This document shows positions 9,195-19,652 of a stretch of DNA of 64,000 nt, one piece after another (position 1 is the stretch's first letter; each line of letters begins with the position of its first letter). Position numbers and translations under genes: made by a program. The notes beneath the pieces were generated by a model. The model had not been told where the DNA came from. It ran no database searches and worked only from the letters and a program-made list of their open reading frames with translations. Origin of the DNA: Rathayibacter oskolensis (GTDB lineage Bacteria; Actinomycetota; Actinomycetes; Actinomycetales; Microbacteriaceae); NCBI RefSeq assembly GCF_900177245.1, contig NZ_FXBM01000002.1, positions 1,116,001 through 1,180,000 on the forward strand, in the 5' to 3' direction.

Positions 9195-10376
9195 GTGCCA
9201 GAAGACGCCCTCTCCGAGATCGGCTCGATCGCCCTCGCCGTGCTCATCGCGATCGTCGTCGCGGTCGTGGTCACCGCCGTCGTCGCCCTCGTCGTCCGCT
9301 CGATCGGCAAGCGCAAGACCTGGGCGCGCCTGCTGATCCGACGGGTGCGCATCCCCTTCAGGGTGCTCCTGATCACCATCGCCGTCTGGGTGGCGCTGGC
9401 CGCCACGGTGTCCGGCGAGGTCTGGCCGGGTCTGGTCGACCGGATCTTCCAGATCGCCACCATCGGCGCGGCCGCCTGGCTGGTCGGCGCGCTCTTCGTC
9501 TTCCTCGAGGACCTCGGTGCCGAGCGCTACCGGACCGACACGGCCGACAACCGGCGTGCGCGCCGCCTCCGGACCCAGATGACGATCATCAGGCGGGTGG
9601 CCGTCGCCGCCGTCGTGGTGGTCGCACTCGGGGCCTCGCTCCTGACCTTCCCCGAGGCGCGGACCGCGGGCGCGAGCGTCCTCGCCTCGGCCGGGGTGCT
9701 CTCGATCGTCGCCGGCCTCGCCGTGCAGTCGAGCCTCACGAACATCTTCGCGGGCATGCAGCTCGCCTTCTCCGACGCGATCCGGCTCGACGACGTCGTC
9801 ATCGTCGAGAACGAGTGGGGGCGGATCGAGGAGATCACGCTCACCTACGTCGTCGTGCACCTCTGGGACGACCGGCGCCTGGTGCTCCCGACGAACTACT
9901 TCACGACCCAGCCGTTCCAGAACTGGACGCGGACCGGGTCGGAGCTGCTCGGAGCGGTGGAGCTCGACCTCGACTGGCGCGTGCGCCCCGAGGAGATGCG
10001 CGAGGAGCTGCACCGCATCCTCGAGGAGACGGACCTCTGGGACAAGCGCGTCAGCGTCCTCCAGGTGACGGACGCGGTCGGCGGCTTCGTCCGCATCCGG
10101 GTGCTCGTCACGGCGACCGACGCGCCGACGCTGTTCGATCTCCGCTGCTACGTCCGCGAGCGCCTCGTCACCTGGCTGCACGAGAGCGACCCGATCGCCC
10201 TCCCGCGTCAGCGGGTCGAGCTGCAGCAGGAGGAGGCGCGCGGCACGGACGCCGTTCCGCGCAGCCACGCCGCCTCCTCGCCCGACAACCTGTTCTCGGG
10301 CGACCGGGCCTCGAAGGAGCGGGGTGCGCTCTTCACCGGGCTGATCGACCTGCGCGAGTCGCCGAAGCGCGACTAG
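9195..10376 (+). CDS. MscS-family mechanosensitive ion channel
   Basis: 393 residues. Three hydrophobic segments (about residues 10-37, 52-75 and 85-105), a further pair near 130-180, and the pore-lining helix region ASAGVLSIVAGLAVQSSLTNIFAGMQ recognisable as MscS, followed by the beta domain (RLDDVVIVENEWGRIEEI). It releases solutes under hypo-osmotic shock. It starts with GTG after AACGAAAGGC. The acidic C-terminal tail past the channel domain is family-variable. Trehalose genes lie 8 kb away. Confidence 0.92.
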   Translation: MPEDALSEIGSIALAVLIAIVVAVVVTAVVALVVRSIGKRKTWARLLIRRVRIPFRVLLITIAVWVALAATVSGEVWPGLVDRIFQIATIGAAAWLVGALFVFLEDLGAERYRTDTADNRRARRLRTQMTIIRRVAVAAVVVVALGASLLTFPEARTAGASVLASAGVLSIVAGLAVQSSLTNIFAGMQLAFSDAIRLDDVVIVENEWGRIEEITLTYVVVHLWDDRRLVLPTNYFTTQPFQNWTRTGSELLGAVELDLDWRVRPEEMREELHRILEETDLWDKRVSVLQVTDAVGGFVRIRVLVTATDAPTLFDLRCYVRERLVTWLHESDPIALPRQRVELQQEEARGTDAVPRSHAASSPDNLFSGDRASKERGALFTGLIDLRESPKRD

Positions 10377-10402
10377 CGCAGGCCGATCGAGGCCGGCGCC
10401 CT

Positions 10403-11400
<998 letters not shown>

Positions 11401-11404
<4 letters not shown>

Positions 11405-11814
11405 GGTGTGGTGTTCCTCTCGTGGTACGCCGCGATCTTGATGTCGATCGCGGCGAGGCTGGTGCGAGTGCGAGCGAGCTGCTCCTCGACGTCGGCGCGG
11501 TGCGCCCGGAGGAGCGCGAGGCGCTCGGGTTCGCTGTCCGGTCCGATCCGGACCAGCTCGGCGTACTCCCGGATGCGCGCGATGGGCATCCCGGTCGAGC
11601 GCAGCTTGGTCAGGAAGTCGACCCAGCCCACATCCGCGGGCCGGTAACGGCGGTGGCTCGACGAGGCCCGCTCGACGGCGTCGAGCATCAGCCCCGCCTG
11701 CTCGTAGTAGCGCAGCGTGTGCACCGTCAGCCCGGTGACGGCGGCGGCCTCCGAGATGGAGAGCCCTCCGTCGCGCGCGGCCGGGAGCCCGGGGGCGGTT
11801 CGGATCGTGGACAT
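11401..11814 (-). CDS. MerR family transcriptional regulator
   Basis: 137 residues. The N-terminal helix-turn-helix with [20 protein letters not shown] (about residues 19-38) is the MerR signature, followed by the wing and a dimerisation coiled coil (about 80-125). There is no Cys-rich metal site at the C-terminus, so it more likely senses an organic compound or redox state than a heavy metal. First gene of the operon with the aldo/keto reductase. It probably controls its own promoter. Confidence 0.92.
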
Positions 11815-11820
11815 GGCGTC

Positions 11821-11851
11821 AACCTACGACTTCGAGTGCGCTCGAAGTCAA
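11821..11851 (-). promoter_or_regulatory. MerR-type promoter with palindromic operator in 19-bp spacer
   Basis: On the minus strand TTGACT (11851-11846) and TAGGTT (11826-11821) are separated by 19 bp. A perfect 20-bp palindrome, ACTTCGAG-TGCG-CTCGAAGT (11829-11848), fills the spacer. The 19-bp spacing with a central dyad is the hallmark of MerR-activated promoters, where the protein twists the DNA. The -10 ends 6 nt before the merR ATG, so the mRNA should be leaderless. Confidence 0.85.
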
Positions 11852-12612
11852 GCGGCGTCGGCGAGGAACGGCTCGAGCGCCTCGATGATCAGACTGTCCG
11901 CCTCCTCGTGGCCGATGGTCGACTCCCCGTCGCCCGGCTGGGGGCCGTACCAGCCGAAGTCCGCGTGGTTCGCGCCGTCGATCTCGACCGATCGGGCGGA
12001 GTCGGGGAGCAGACCGCGGGCGGCGTCGACCTTCTCCGGGGTGCTCAGGCCGTCCTCCGAGCCGCTGATGCTCAGGACGGGGAGGGCGGAGCCGGACAGG
12101 TCGTTCGCGCAGTAGCTCCCGAGCAGGACGAGCCCCGAGACCGCGGGGTCGTCGGCCCACTGGCAGGCCTTGACCCCGCCGAGGGAGTGGCCGCCGACGA
12201 GCCACTCGTCGACTCCTCCCGCCTGAGCGGTGAAGCTCTCGAGCGAGCGGAGGTCGAAGAAGGCGAGATTCAGGATCGGACGGGTGATGACGACCGTCGC
12301 ACCGTCGGCGACGAGCGGCGCGAGCGTGGCCTCGTACGACTCCGCGTCGACCTTCGCCCCGGGCACGAAGACCAGACCGGTGCCGGCGATGGTGCTCGCC
12401 GCCCCCGCGGCCGGTGTCATCACGATCGCGGAGTCGGTGCGCTCGACGGCGATCGCGGGATCGGCGCGCACCCGGGCGAGCGCCTCCTCGTCGGGTCCCC
12501 TGACGATCGAGCTCCAGATCAGGAAGCCGACGACGGCGACGGCGACGAGGCCGCCGAGGCAGAGGAGGACGATCCTGACGACGCGCCTGCGCTCGCCGGG
12601 CCGGGTGCTCAC
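11848..12612 (-). CDS. alpha/beta hydrolase, membrane-anchored
   Basis: 254 residues. A signal-anchor (about residues 11-32) is followed by an alpha/beta hydrolase domain: nucleophile motif GGHSLGGVKA, acid in SGSEDGLS, His in IDGANHADFGWYG. The likely substrate is an ester or small carbohydrate ester outside the membrane, but it is not determinable. The GTG start overlaps the stop of the upstream GH15 gene (GTGA), so the two are translationally coupled. The 3' end overlaps the MerR promoter. Confidence 0.85.
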   Translation of the reverse strand: MSTRPGERRRVVRIVLLCLGGLVAVAVVGFLIWSSIVRGPDEEALARVRADPAIAVERTDSAIVMTPAAGAASTIAGTGLVFVPGAKVDAESYEATLAPLVADGATVVITRPILNLAFFDLRSLESFTAQAGGVDEWLVGGHSLGGVKACQWADDPAVSGLVLLGSYCANDLSGSALPVLSISGSEDGLSTPEKVDAARGLLPDSARSVEIDGANHADFGWYGPQPGDGESTIGHEEADSLIIEALEPFLADAA

Positions 12613-14381
12613 CGGTTCGCCGCGATCGCGTCGGCCGCCTGCACGAGCGCGAGGTGGGAGAGCGCCTGGGGCGTGTTGCCCGCGTGACGGCCCTGCCCGA
12701 CGTCGTACTCCTCCGAGAGCAGGCCGACGTCGTTGCAGAGACCGACCAGCCTGGTCATCAGGGTCTCGGCGTCGCCGAGCCGCCCGGAGTACGCGTACTG
12801 GCGCACGAGCCAGAACGAGCACGCCACGAACGGGTGCTCGCCGCCTGCCAGGCCGTCGACCGAGGACTCGGTGCGGTAGCGGTGCAGCAGGCCGTCCTGC
12901 AGCAGGACGCGCTCGAGCTCGGCGACCGTTCCGAGCATCCGAGGGTCGTCGGCGTCGACGTAGCCGACCATCGGCAGGACCAGCAGCGAGGCGTCGACCT
13001 CGCTCGAGCCGTAGGACTGGACGAAGTGGCCGCGCTCGGCGTCGAAGCCCTGCGCGTCGATCTCGGCCCGCACCTGCTCGCGCAGCGCCTCCCAGGTCTC
13101 GACCGGCCCGTCGAGCCCGCACTCGCGGGCCGCCCGCACCCCGCGGTCCAGCGCCGCCCAGATCATCACCCGCGAGTGCGTGAAGTGGCGCGGCTCGCCT
13201 CTGATCTCCCAGATGCCGTTGTCGGGGCGCTGCCAGTTCTGCTCGACGTAGCCGAGCAGGGCGCGCTGGAGCGGCCACGAGAACTCCGTCTCGTCCACTC
13301 CCGCGAGCCGCGCCTCGTGCAGGGCGACCATCACCTCGCCGATCACGTCGGCCTGGTACTGGTCGACGGCCGCGTTACCGATCCGCACCGGAGCCGCGCC
13401 GCCGTAGCCGGGCAGGCTCGGCATCGTGCGCTCGAGCAGGTCGCGCTCGCCGGCGAGCCCGTACATGATCTGCACGTCCTCGGGAGCGCCGGCGACCGCG
13501 CGCAGCAGCCAGGCCCGCCACTTCTCGGCCTCCTGCTCGAATCCGTGCGCGAGCAGCGCCTGGAGTGTGAGCGAGGCGTCGCGCAGCCACACGTAGCGGT
13601 AGTCCCAGTTGCGGCTCCCGCCGAACTGCTCGGGCAGGGAGGTGGTCGCCGCCGCGACGATGCCGCCGGTCTCGTCGTCGGTCAGCGCGCGCAGCGTCAG
13701 CAGCGAGCGGACCACCGCGTCGCGGTGCGGGCCGTCGTAGCTGATCGACTCGGCCCAGCCGCTCCACCAGGCGATCGTCCGCTCCAGCGCGCGATCGACG
13801 TCGAGCTCTCTCGGCGCCTTCCGGTGCGAGGGGAACCAGGCCATCGACAGGTCGACCGTCGCCCCGCTGGCCACGTCGAACTCGGCCGAGTGCACGTGAT
13901 CGCTCGCCGTCAGGCGCATGCCGCGCACCACGACCGCGTCGGGGCCGGCCACGGCGACCAGCAGCGGGTCCTCGTCCGTCCCCTCCTGGCGCATCCACGG
14001 CAGCGTCCGCGCGTAGTCGAAGCGGATGCGCAGCTCCTGGCGCATCCGCACCGAGCCGGAGACCCCTCTCACCCGGCGGACCAGCTCGGCGCGGTCATCG
14101 CGCAGCGGCATGACGTCGACGACCTCGACCACGCCGGTGGAGGTCGTCCACCGCGTGACCAGGGCGAGCGTGTCACCGAGGTAGTGGCGCTCGACGGTGG
14201 CGTCCTGGTCGACCGGGCGCAGCGACCAGCGGCCCTGCTCGTCGCCGCCGAGCAACGCGCCGAAGACCGAGGCGGAGTCGAAGCGGGGGAGGCAGAGCCA
14301 GTCGATGCCTCCGTCGCGCGAGACGAGAGCAGCGGTGCGGCAGTCGGAGAGGACGGCGTAATCCTCGATCGGGGAGACCAT
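12609..14381 (-). CDS. glycoside hydrolase family 15, glucoamylase/trehalase-like
   Basis: 590 residues: N-terminal beta-sandwich, then the (alpha/alpha)6 barrel with NWDYRYVWLRDASLTLQALL and the catalytic-region motif PDNGIWEIRGEPRHFTHSR near the middle. Actinobacterial members of this soluble GH15 group include trehalases, so a role in trehalose or maltodextrin turnover fits the nearby otsAB. No signal peptide is seen, so it is probably cytoplasmic. Divergent from the Zwf-like gene. Confidence 0.88.
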   Translation of the reverse strand: MVSPIEDYAVLSDCRTAALVSRDGGIDWLCLPRFDSASVFGALLGGDEQGRWSLRPVDQDATVERHYLGDTLALVTRWTTSTGVVEVVDVMPLRDDRAELVRRVRGVSGSVRMRQELRIRFDYARTLPWMRQEGTDEDPLLVAVAGPDAVVVRGMRLTASDHVHSAEFDVASGATVDLSMAWFPSHRKAPRELDVDRALERTIAWWSGWAESISYDGPHRDAVVRSLLTLRALTDDETGGIVAAATTSLPEQFGGSRNWDYRYVWLRDASLTLQALLAHGFEQEAEKWRAWLLRAVAGAPEDVQIMYGLAGERDLLERTMPSLPGYGGAAPVRIGNAAVDQYQADVIGEVMVALHEARLAGVDETEFSWPLQRALLGYVEQNWQRPDNGIWEIRGEPRHFTHSRVMIWAALDRGVRAARECGLDGPVETWEALREQVRAEIDAQGFDAERGHFVQSYGSSEVDASLLVLPMVGYVDADDPRMLGTVAELERVLLQDGLLHRYRTESSVDGLAGGEHPFVACSFWLVRQYAYSGRLGDAETLMTRLVGLCNDVGLLSEEYDVGQGRHAGNTPQALSHLALVQAADAIAANR

Positions 14382-14471
14382 GGGGCCGATCCTCTCAGTA
14401 CTTCGGGCCCGTGGCAGCGCGTCACGCGAGCCCTCTCAGTCAAGGCGGAGCGTCGACTCCGAGGCGCGCCG

Positions 14472-14485
14472 TAGGGTGAGCCGCA
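14472..14485 (+). promoter_or_regulatory. putative -10 box, leaderless start of zwf-like gene
   Basis: TAGGGT (14472-14477) ends 7 nt before ATG at 14485 and supports this start over upstream in-frame ones. Confidence 0.4.
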
Positions 14486-15858
14486 TGCCTCACTCCGTCT
14501 CGACACTGCTCATCCTCGGTGCGACGGGCGACCTGTCCTCCCGTCTGCTCCTCCCGGCGATCGGTCAGCTGCTGACCCGGGAGACCGACCGGCGGATCCA
14601 GCTCGTGGGAGCCGGCCGCGAGGACTGGAGCCAGGAGCACTGGCACGAGGTCGTGGCCGCGTCGTTCGCCACCGAGCAGTCCTCGGGCGCGGGCATCGAC
14701 GAGCTCGTCGCGGGCACGCGCTACCAGCAGGTCGACGTCACCGATCCGGAGGAGCTCGCCGCCCTCCTCGCGAGCTGCGAGGGACCCGTCGCCCTGTACT
14801 TCGCGCTGCCCCCGGCGATCGCGGCGAAGGCGTGCGACGCTCTCGCCGCCCACGAGCTGCCGGAGGGGACCGTGCTGGCCCTCGAGAAGCCGTTCGGCAC
14901 CGACGAGGCCGGCGCGCGCGCGCTCAACGAGCGCCTCGCCGCGCTCGTGCCCGAGGACCGGATCCACCGCGTCGACCACTTCCTGGGCCGGGCGACCGTG
15001 ATGAACATGCTCGGGCTCCGCTTCGCCAACCGCGTCTTCGAGCCGCTGTGGTCCTCCGAGCACATCGAGAGCGTCGCGATCGTCTACGACGAGCAGCTCG
15101 GGCTCGAGGGGCGCGCCGGCTACTACGACGGTGCGGGAGCCCTGATCGACATGATCCAGAGCCACCTGCTGCAGGTGCTCGCGGTGGTCGCGATGGAGCC
15201 GCCGTCGACCCTCGACGCGGCCGACCTCCGCGACGCCAAGGGGATCGTGCTGCGCGCGACCCGTCTCCGCGGCGACGACCTGACCGAGAGCTCCCGGCGC
15301 GCCCGGTACACCGCGGGGACCATCGGCGGCCGCGAGCTGCCGTCGTACGTCGACGAGCAGGGGGTCGATCCCTCCCGCGGCATGGAGACGCTGGCCGAGC
15401 TGACCGTCGAGATCGACACCTGGCGCTGGGCGGGGGTGCCCTTCACTCTGCGCTCCGGGAAGGCGCTCGGCGAGCGTCGACGCGAGGTCGTCATCCGCTT
15501 CAAGCCCGTGCCGCGCCTCCCCGAGGGGTTCCACGGCACCGAGGAGCCGTCGGTGCTGCGGCTGTTCCTCGCGCCCGATCAGATGGCGCTCGAGCTGAAC
15601 ATCAACGGCCCCGGCGACCCCTACTCGCTCGACCGCGCCTCCCTCGAGGCTACCTTCGGCGAGGGCGAGCTGCTCGCCTACGGAGAGGTGCTCTCGGGCA
15701 TCCTCGACGACGACCCGTCGCTCTCGGTGCGCGGGGACGCGGCCGAGGAGTGCTGGCGGATCGTGCAGCCGGCGATCGACGCATGGCGCGCGGGCGACGT
15801 GCCGCTGGACGACTACGCGGCGGGGAGCCGCGGGCCGGAGCGATGGGCGTCGGTCTGA
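14485..15858 (+). CDS. glucose-6-phosphate dehydrogenase-like protein (divergent Zwf)
   Basis: 457 residues with Zwf architecture: N-terminal NADP-binding ILGATGDLSSRLLLPAI and the catalytic-His motif RIHRVDHFLGRATVMNM. It is about 40 residues shorter than usual Zwf, and several conserved substrate contacts differ: the Lys of the usual GDLxxRKL is Leu, and DHYLGK reads DHFLGR. It is not linked to tal, tkt or opcA here. It may be a paralogue acting on another sugar phosphate. The family call is sure; the exact reaction is not. Confidence 0.8.
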   Translation: MPHSVSTLLILGATGDLSSRLLLPAIGQLLTRETDRRIQLVGAGREDWSQEHWHEVVAASFATEQSSGAGIDELVAGTRYQQVDVTDPEELAALLASCEGPVALYFALPPAIAAKACDALAAHELPEGTVLALEKPFGTDEAGARALNERLAALVPEDRIHRVDHFLGRATVMNMLGLRFANRVFEPLWSSEHIESVAIVYDEQLGLEGRAGYYDGAGALIDMIQSHLLQVLAVVAMEPPSTLDAADLRDAKGIVLRATRLRGDDLTESSRRARYTAGTIGGRELPSYVDEQGVDPSRGMETLAELTVEIDTWRWAGVPFTLRSGKALGERRREVVIRFKPVPRLPEGFHGTEEPSVLRLFLAPDQMALELNINGPGDPYSLDRASLEATFGEGELLAYGEVLSGILDDDPSLSVRGDAAEECWRIVQPAIDAWRAGDVPLDDYAAGSRGPERWASV

Positions 15859-15876
15859 GCGCCTAGCGCGGTCGTG

Positions 15877-15925
15877 AGCGGGTGGATCTCGAGACACCCG
15901 CTGAGCGGGCTGCTCGATCAGCAGG
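15877..15925. repeat. REP-like palindromic element, copy 1
   Basis: Nested inverted repeats: AGCGGGTG (15877-15884) with CACCCGCT (15895-15902), then CCCGC/GCGGG, ending in GGGCTGCTCGATCAGCAGG (15907-15925). A near-identical 19-mer is at 31743-31761. It lies between the convergent ends of the Zwf-like gene and the next gene, and could act as a bidirectional terminator. Confidence 0.6.
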
Positions 15926-15940
15926 ATCCGGGCCGCGACG

Positions 15941-16369
15941 TCAGCGCGGCGCGGGAGAGTCGACCGGCGACGCGTCGGCCTGCACCGGCTCGGCCCACAC
16001 CGCGATCGGCTTCGGCTCCCAGGTGAGGGCCGCCGGCTCCGCGACGGGCGACTCCGCCACGACCGGGGGAGTGGACGCCGTCATCACGGGGATCGCCTCG
16101 GTGATCGGGTTCGCGGTGTCCTCGACGCCGGCGCGGAGCTGCTCCGCCTGGATCGCGGCGGACAGCTCGTGCGCGAGGGAGCGGGCGAGCATTCCGTGGA
16201 AGATCGGATCGCGGTCGTCGTGGCTGCGGCGGGTGACGACCCACGCGCCCTCCGCACCGACGAAGGCGGCGAGGCGCTCGTGCACGACGGCGAACAGCTC
16301 GTCCTGCGTGAGGGCGGGGGCCGCGACGACCTCGGGGGCCGGCTGGCGGCGCCTCAGACGAAACCTCAT
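15941..16369 (-). CDS. hypothetical protein, 142 residues
   Basis: Not recognised. Start chosen at ATG 16369 (MRFRLRRRQPAPEV). The first half, with LTQDELFAVVHERLAAFVGAEGAWVVTRRSHDDRD and IFHGMLARSLAHELSAAI, looks like a small folded domain; the last 50 residues are Pro/Ala/Glu-rich. No signal peptide or membrane helix. Confidence 0.6.
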   Translation of the reverse strand: MRFRLRRRQPAPEVVAAPALTQDELFAVVHERLAAFVGAEGAWVVTRRSHDDRDPIFHGMLARSLAHELSAAIQAEQLRAGVEDTANPITEAIPVMTASTPPVVAESPVAEPAALTWEPKPIAVWAEPVQADASPVDSPAPR

Positions 16370-16464
16370 GACGTGCCCCTTCCCGCGTGCGACTGCCCCC
16401 AGTGTCGCCGCGGGATCGCCGCGCGCCGGGCTGACACGCCGCAGCGGGCGCTGAGCCGGACGCG

Positions 16465-16671
16465 TCAGCGCTTCTTCTTGCCGCCCGGGTTCCCGGCCAG
16501 CTGCTTCGAGTCGTACGAGACCGAGCCGATCGCCACGGCCACCGAGATCGCCCAGCTCGCCCACTGCAGGGCGAGACGCCAGTCGCGCGGACCCTTGCGC
16601 GTCGTCTGGAGGATGGACCAGCCTCCGACGATCGCGCTGATGACGCTCGAGTTGAGGATGAACTTGCGCAT
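16465..16671 (-). CDS. small membrane protein, 68 residues
   Basis: MRKFILNSSVISAIVGGWSI opens a short protein with two hydrophobic stretches (about residues 5-20 and 32-50) and a Lys-rich end (GGKKKR). Small proteins of this form are common in Microbacteriaceae but have no known function. It probably follows the same direction as 15941-16369 but is separate from it. Confidence 0.65.
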   Translation of the reverse strand: MRKFILNSSVISAIVGGWSILQTTRKGPRDWRLALQWASWAISVAVAIGSVSYDSKQLAGNPGGKKKR

Positions 16672-16790
16672 CGATTGCCTCCCGTGTTCACGACGACGCT
16701 AGCGGGCTGATGGGGCTCTCAGGGACGGTTGACACCGCATCCCGCTTCCGCCCGCTACGGTGAACCGCCACCGAGGAGAACGGGTACGAG

Positions 16791-17948
16791 ATGCGCACGG
16801 CTGTGATCGGGGCGGTCCTGCTCGCGCTCGGAGCCCTCGCCGTGGCGACAGGTGTGCTCCCGCTCGACGCGCTGGGGGAGCTGGTGGAGCGCACGGCTCC
16901 CGTTCTCGCCTTCGTGGTCGCGGTCACGGTCGTCGCCGAGCTCGCATCGGAGGCGGGACTGTTCACGGTCGTCGCCGAGCGCGCCGCCGACTGGGGTCGC
17001 GGGCGGACCGCCGTGCTCTGGCTCCTGGTCGTGGTCATGGCGATCGTCAGCACCGTGTTCCTCTCGCTCGACACCACGGCGGTCCTGCTGACGCCGGTGG
17101 TGGTGCTCCTCGCCGCGCACGTGCGGGTCTCGCCGCTGCCGTTCGCGATGGCGACCGTCTGGCTCGCGAACTGCGCCTCGCTCCTGCTCCCGGTCTCGAA
17201 CCTCACCAACCTGCTCGCGGAGCGGCGGCTCGGCGTCGACGGGCCGCTCGCGTTCGCCTCCCTCACCGCGGCCCCCGCACTCGTCGCAGCGGCGGTCCCG
17301 GTGCTCGTCCTGGCGGTCCGCTACCGCCGGGAGCTCGCCGGGCGGTACGAGCCCGGCGAGCGCACGCCCGTCGGCGACCGCGTCCTGCTGGTCGGCGCCG
17401 GTGTCGTCGTCGCCCTGCTGCTGCCCGCGCTGGTGTCGGGGCTCGAGGTGTGGATCCCCGCGGCGGTGGCCGCCCTCGCCCTCGTGGTGATCTTCCTCGT
17501 CCGCCGCCGCTCGGCTGTGCGGTTCTCGCTCGTCCCGTGGCAGCTCGTCGTCTTCGCCTCCGGTCTGTTCGTGGTGATGGAGGCGGCGCACCAGCTCGGT
17601 CTCGGAACCGCGCTCGCCGTCGTCGCGGGCGAGGGGGGAGGAGTGGGGGACCTGCTCCGGCTCGCCGGCTCGGGCGCGGTGGCGGCGAACCTCGTCGACA
17701 ACCTGCCCGCCTACCTCGCGCTGGAGCCCGTCGCCGACGATCCGGTCCGCCTCGTCGCGCTGCTCATCGGCGTCAACGCGGGCCCCCTGATCACGCCGTG
17801 GGCGTCGCTCGCCACCCTGCTCTGGCACCAGCGGCTGACAGCGCTCGGAGTGCGGATCTCGTGGGGCCAGTACGCGCTGCTGGGCCTCGTCGCGGTGGTG
17901 CCGACGGTCGGCGCTGCGGTGCTCGCGCTGGCGGCCGTGCAGGGGTGA
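16791..17948 (+). CDS. ArsB/SLC13-type ion permease
   Basis: 385 residues, 10 or so membrane segments in two inverted halves. LANCASLLLPVSNLTNLL (about residue 125-142) and AANLVDNLPAYLAL (about 300) are the paired re-entrant motifs of the ion transporter superfamily that includes ArsB arsenite exporters and dicarboxylate carriers. No arsenate reductase or ArsR gene is adjacent, so arsenite is not assured. Starts at ATG after GAGGAGAA; probably monocistronic or upstream of otsA. Confidence 0.8.
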   Translation: MRTAVIGAVLLALGALAVATGVLPLDALGELVERTAPVLAFVVAVTVVAELASEAGLFTVVAERAADWGRGRTAVLWLLVVVMAIVSTVFLSLDTTAVLLTPVVVLLAAHVRVSPLPFAMATVWLANCASLLLPVSNLTNLLAERRLGVDGPLAFASLTAAPALVAAAVPVLVLAVRYRRELAGRYEPGERTPVGDRVLLVGAGVVVALLLPALVSGLEVWIPAAVAALALVVIFLVRRRSAVRFSLVPWQLVVFASGLFVVMEAAHQLGLGTALAVVAGEGGGVGDLLRLAGSGAVAANLVDNLPAYLALEPVADDPVRLVALLIGVNAGPLITPWASLATLLWHQRLTALGVRISWGQYALLGLVAVVPTVGAAVLALAAVQG

Positions 17949-18011
17949 CGCCGGGCCGCTCGACAGGCGGGGCTGGTACCCTCACGGCGTAAGAAGACGG
18001 CACGACCGACG

Positions 18012-19652
18012 ATGGGGAACACCATTCTTCCGAACTCCGCCTCCGACTCCCTCGACGCCGCCGCGGCACCCCGCAACGCGTTCGTGGTGGTGTCCAACCG
18101 CCTCCCCGTCGACCGCGTCGTCGCCGACGACGGCACCGCCTCGTGGAAGACCTCGCCCGGCGGCCTGGTCACCGCACTCGAGCCCGTGATGCGGGCCAAC
18201 GCGGGCGCCTGGGTCGGCTGGCCCGGCGTCGCCGACGAGGACGTCGCGCCCTTCGAGAACGACGGCGTGACGATCGTGCCGGTGGCCCTCAGCGCGCAGG
18301 AGCTCGAGGACTACTACGAGGGCTTCTCGAACGACACGCTCTGGCCGCTCTACCACGACGTGATCGCGCCCCCCACCTACCACCGCGACTGGTGGGACGC
18401 CTACGTGCGCGTCAACCGGCGCTTCGCCGAGGCCGCCGCCGCGGTGACGGAGGAGGGCGGCGTCGTCTGGGTGCAGGACTACCAGCTCCAGCTCGTGCCG
18501 AAGATGCTCCGCGAGCTGCGGCCCGATGTGACGATCGGCTTCTTCAACCACATCCCGTTCCCGCCCTACGGCATCTTCGCCCAGCTCCCGTGGCGCAAGC
18601 AGATCGTCGAGGGCCTGCTCGGTGCCGACGTCATCGGCTTCCAGCGCCAGGGCGACGCGGGCAGCTTCCTGCGGGCGGTCCGCCGCCTGCTGGGCTACGA
18701 CACCCGCAGCACGACCGTCGAGGTCCCGGTCGAGGAGGAGGCGGCCTCGGGCTCGCGCCGCGTCAACCGCTCCCGCCGCGGCGCCACGGTGCGCCCGGTC
18801 GTCGCGAAGCACTTCCCGATCTCGATCGACGCCGCGTCGTTCGAGGCGATGGCCCGCACCCCCGAGATCCAGGAGCGGGCACGCCAGATCCGGCACGACC
18901 TGGGCGACCCCGCCATCGTCATGCTCGGCGTCGACCGCCTCGACTACACCAAGGGCATCGGCCACCGCCTGAAGGCGTTCGGCGAGCTCCTGGCCGACGG
19001 ACGGCTGAGCACCGAGGAGGCCGTCCTGGTGCAGGTCGCGAGCCCGAGCCGCGAGCGCGTCGAGACCTACAAGCAGCTGCGCGACGACATCGAGCTGCAG
19101 GTCGGCCGCATCAACGGCGACTACGGCACGATCGGCAATCCCGCGATCAGCTACCTCCACCACGGCTACCCCCGGGACGAGATGGTCGCCCTCTACCTCG
19201 CGGCCGACGTCATGCTCGTCACCGCTCTGCGCGACGGGATGAACCTCGTCGCGAAGGAGTACGTCGCCTCGCGGTTCGACAACGACGGCGTGCTCGTGCT
19301 CAGCGAGTTCACCGGCGCCGCCGACGAGCTGAAGCAGGCGGTGCAGATCAACCCGCACGACATCTCCGGTCTCAAGGATGCGATGGAGGGCGCGGCGAGG
19401 ATGCCGCGCGCCGAGCGTCAGCGGCGGATGCGGGCCCTCCGCCGGCGGGTGCTCGAGAACGACGTCGCGCGCTGGTCGGCCAGCTTCCTCGACGCGCTGT
19501 CCGAGCACGCCGAGGGTCAGCAGCTCGACGTGCAGCCGGCCCCGCGCGGGCAGGAGGCGCCGCTCGGACAGGAGGCGGAGCACGACCAGGACGCGGCCCA
19601 CGGCCAGGCCGCCGCGGCCCGCGAGGCCGTCGAGGCCGAGGCCGCGCGATGA
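18012..19652 (+). CDS. otsA: trehalose-6-phosphate synthase
   Basis: Joins UDP- or ADP-glucose and glucose 6-phosphate (GT20, retaining). 546 residues. Landmarks: VSNRLPVDR (about 21), [15 protein letters not shown] (about 154), [30 protein letters not shown] (about 308) and [10 protein letters not shown]. The last 50 residues are a low-complexity tail of Gln/Ala/Glu repeats not needed by the family. The stop overlaps otsB (ATGA). A TACCCT box lies at 17977-17982. Confidence 0.96.
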   Translation: MGNTILPNSASDSLDAAAAPRNAFVVVSNRLPVDRVVADDGTASWKTSPGGLVTALEPVMRANAGAWVGWPGVADEDVAPFENDGVTIVPVALSAQELEDYYEGFSNDTLWPLYHDVIAPPTYHRDWWDAYVRVNRRFAEAAAAVTEEGGVVWVQDYQLQLVPKMLRELRPDVTIGFFNHIPFPPYGIFAQLPWRKQIVEGLLGADVIGFQRQGDAGSFLRAVRRLLGYDTRSTTVEVPVEEEAASGSRRVNRSRRGATVRPVVAKHFPISIDAASFEAMARTPEIQERARQIRHDLGDPAIVMLGVDRLDYTKGIGHRLKAFGELLADGRLSTEEAVLVQVASPSRERVETYKQLRDDIELQVGRINGDYGTIGNPAISYLHHGYPRDEMVALYLAADVMLVTALRDGMNLVAKEYVASRFDNDGVLVLSEFTGAADELKQAVQINPHDISGLKDAMEGAARMPRAERQRRMRALRRRVLENDVARWSASFLDALSEHAEGQQLDVQPAPRGQEAPLGQEAEHDQDAAHGQAAAAREAVEAEAAR

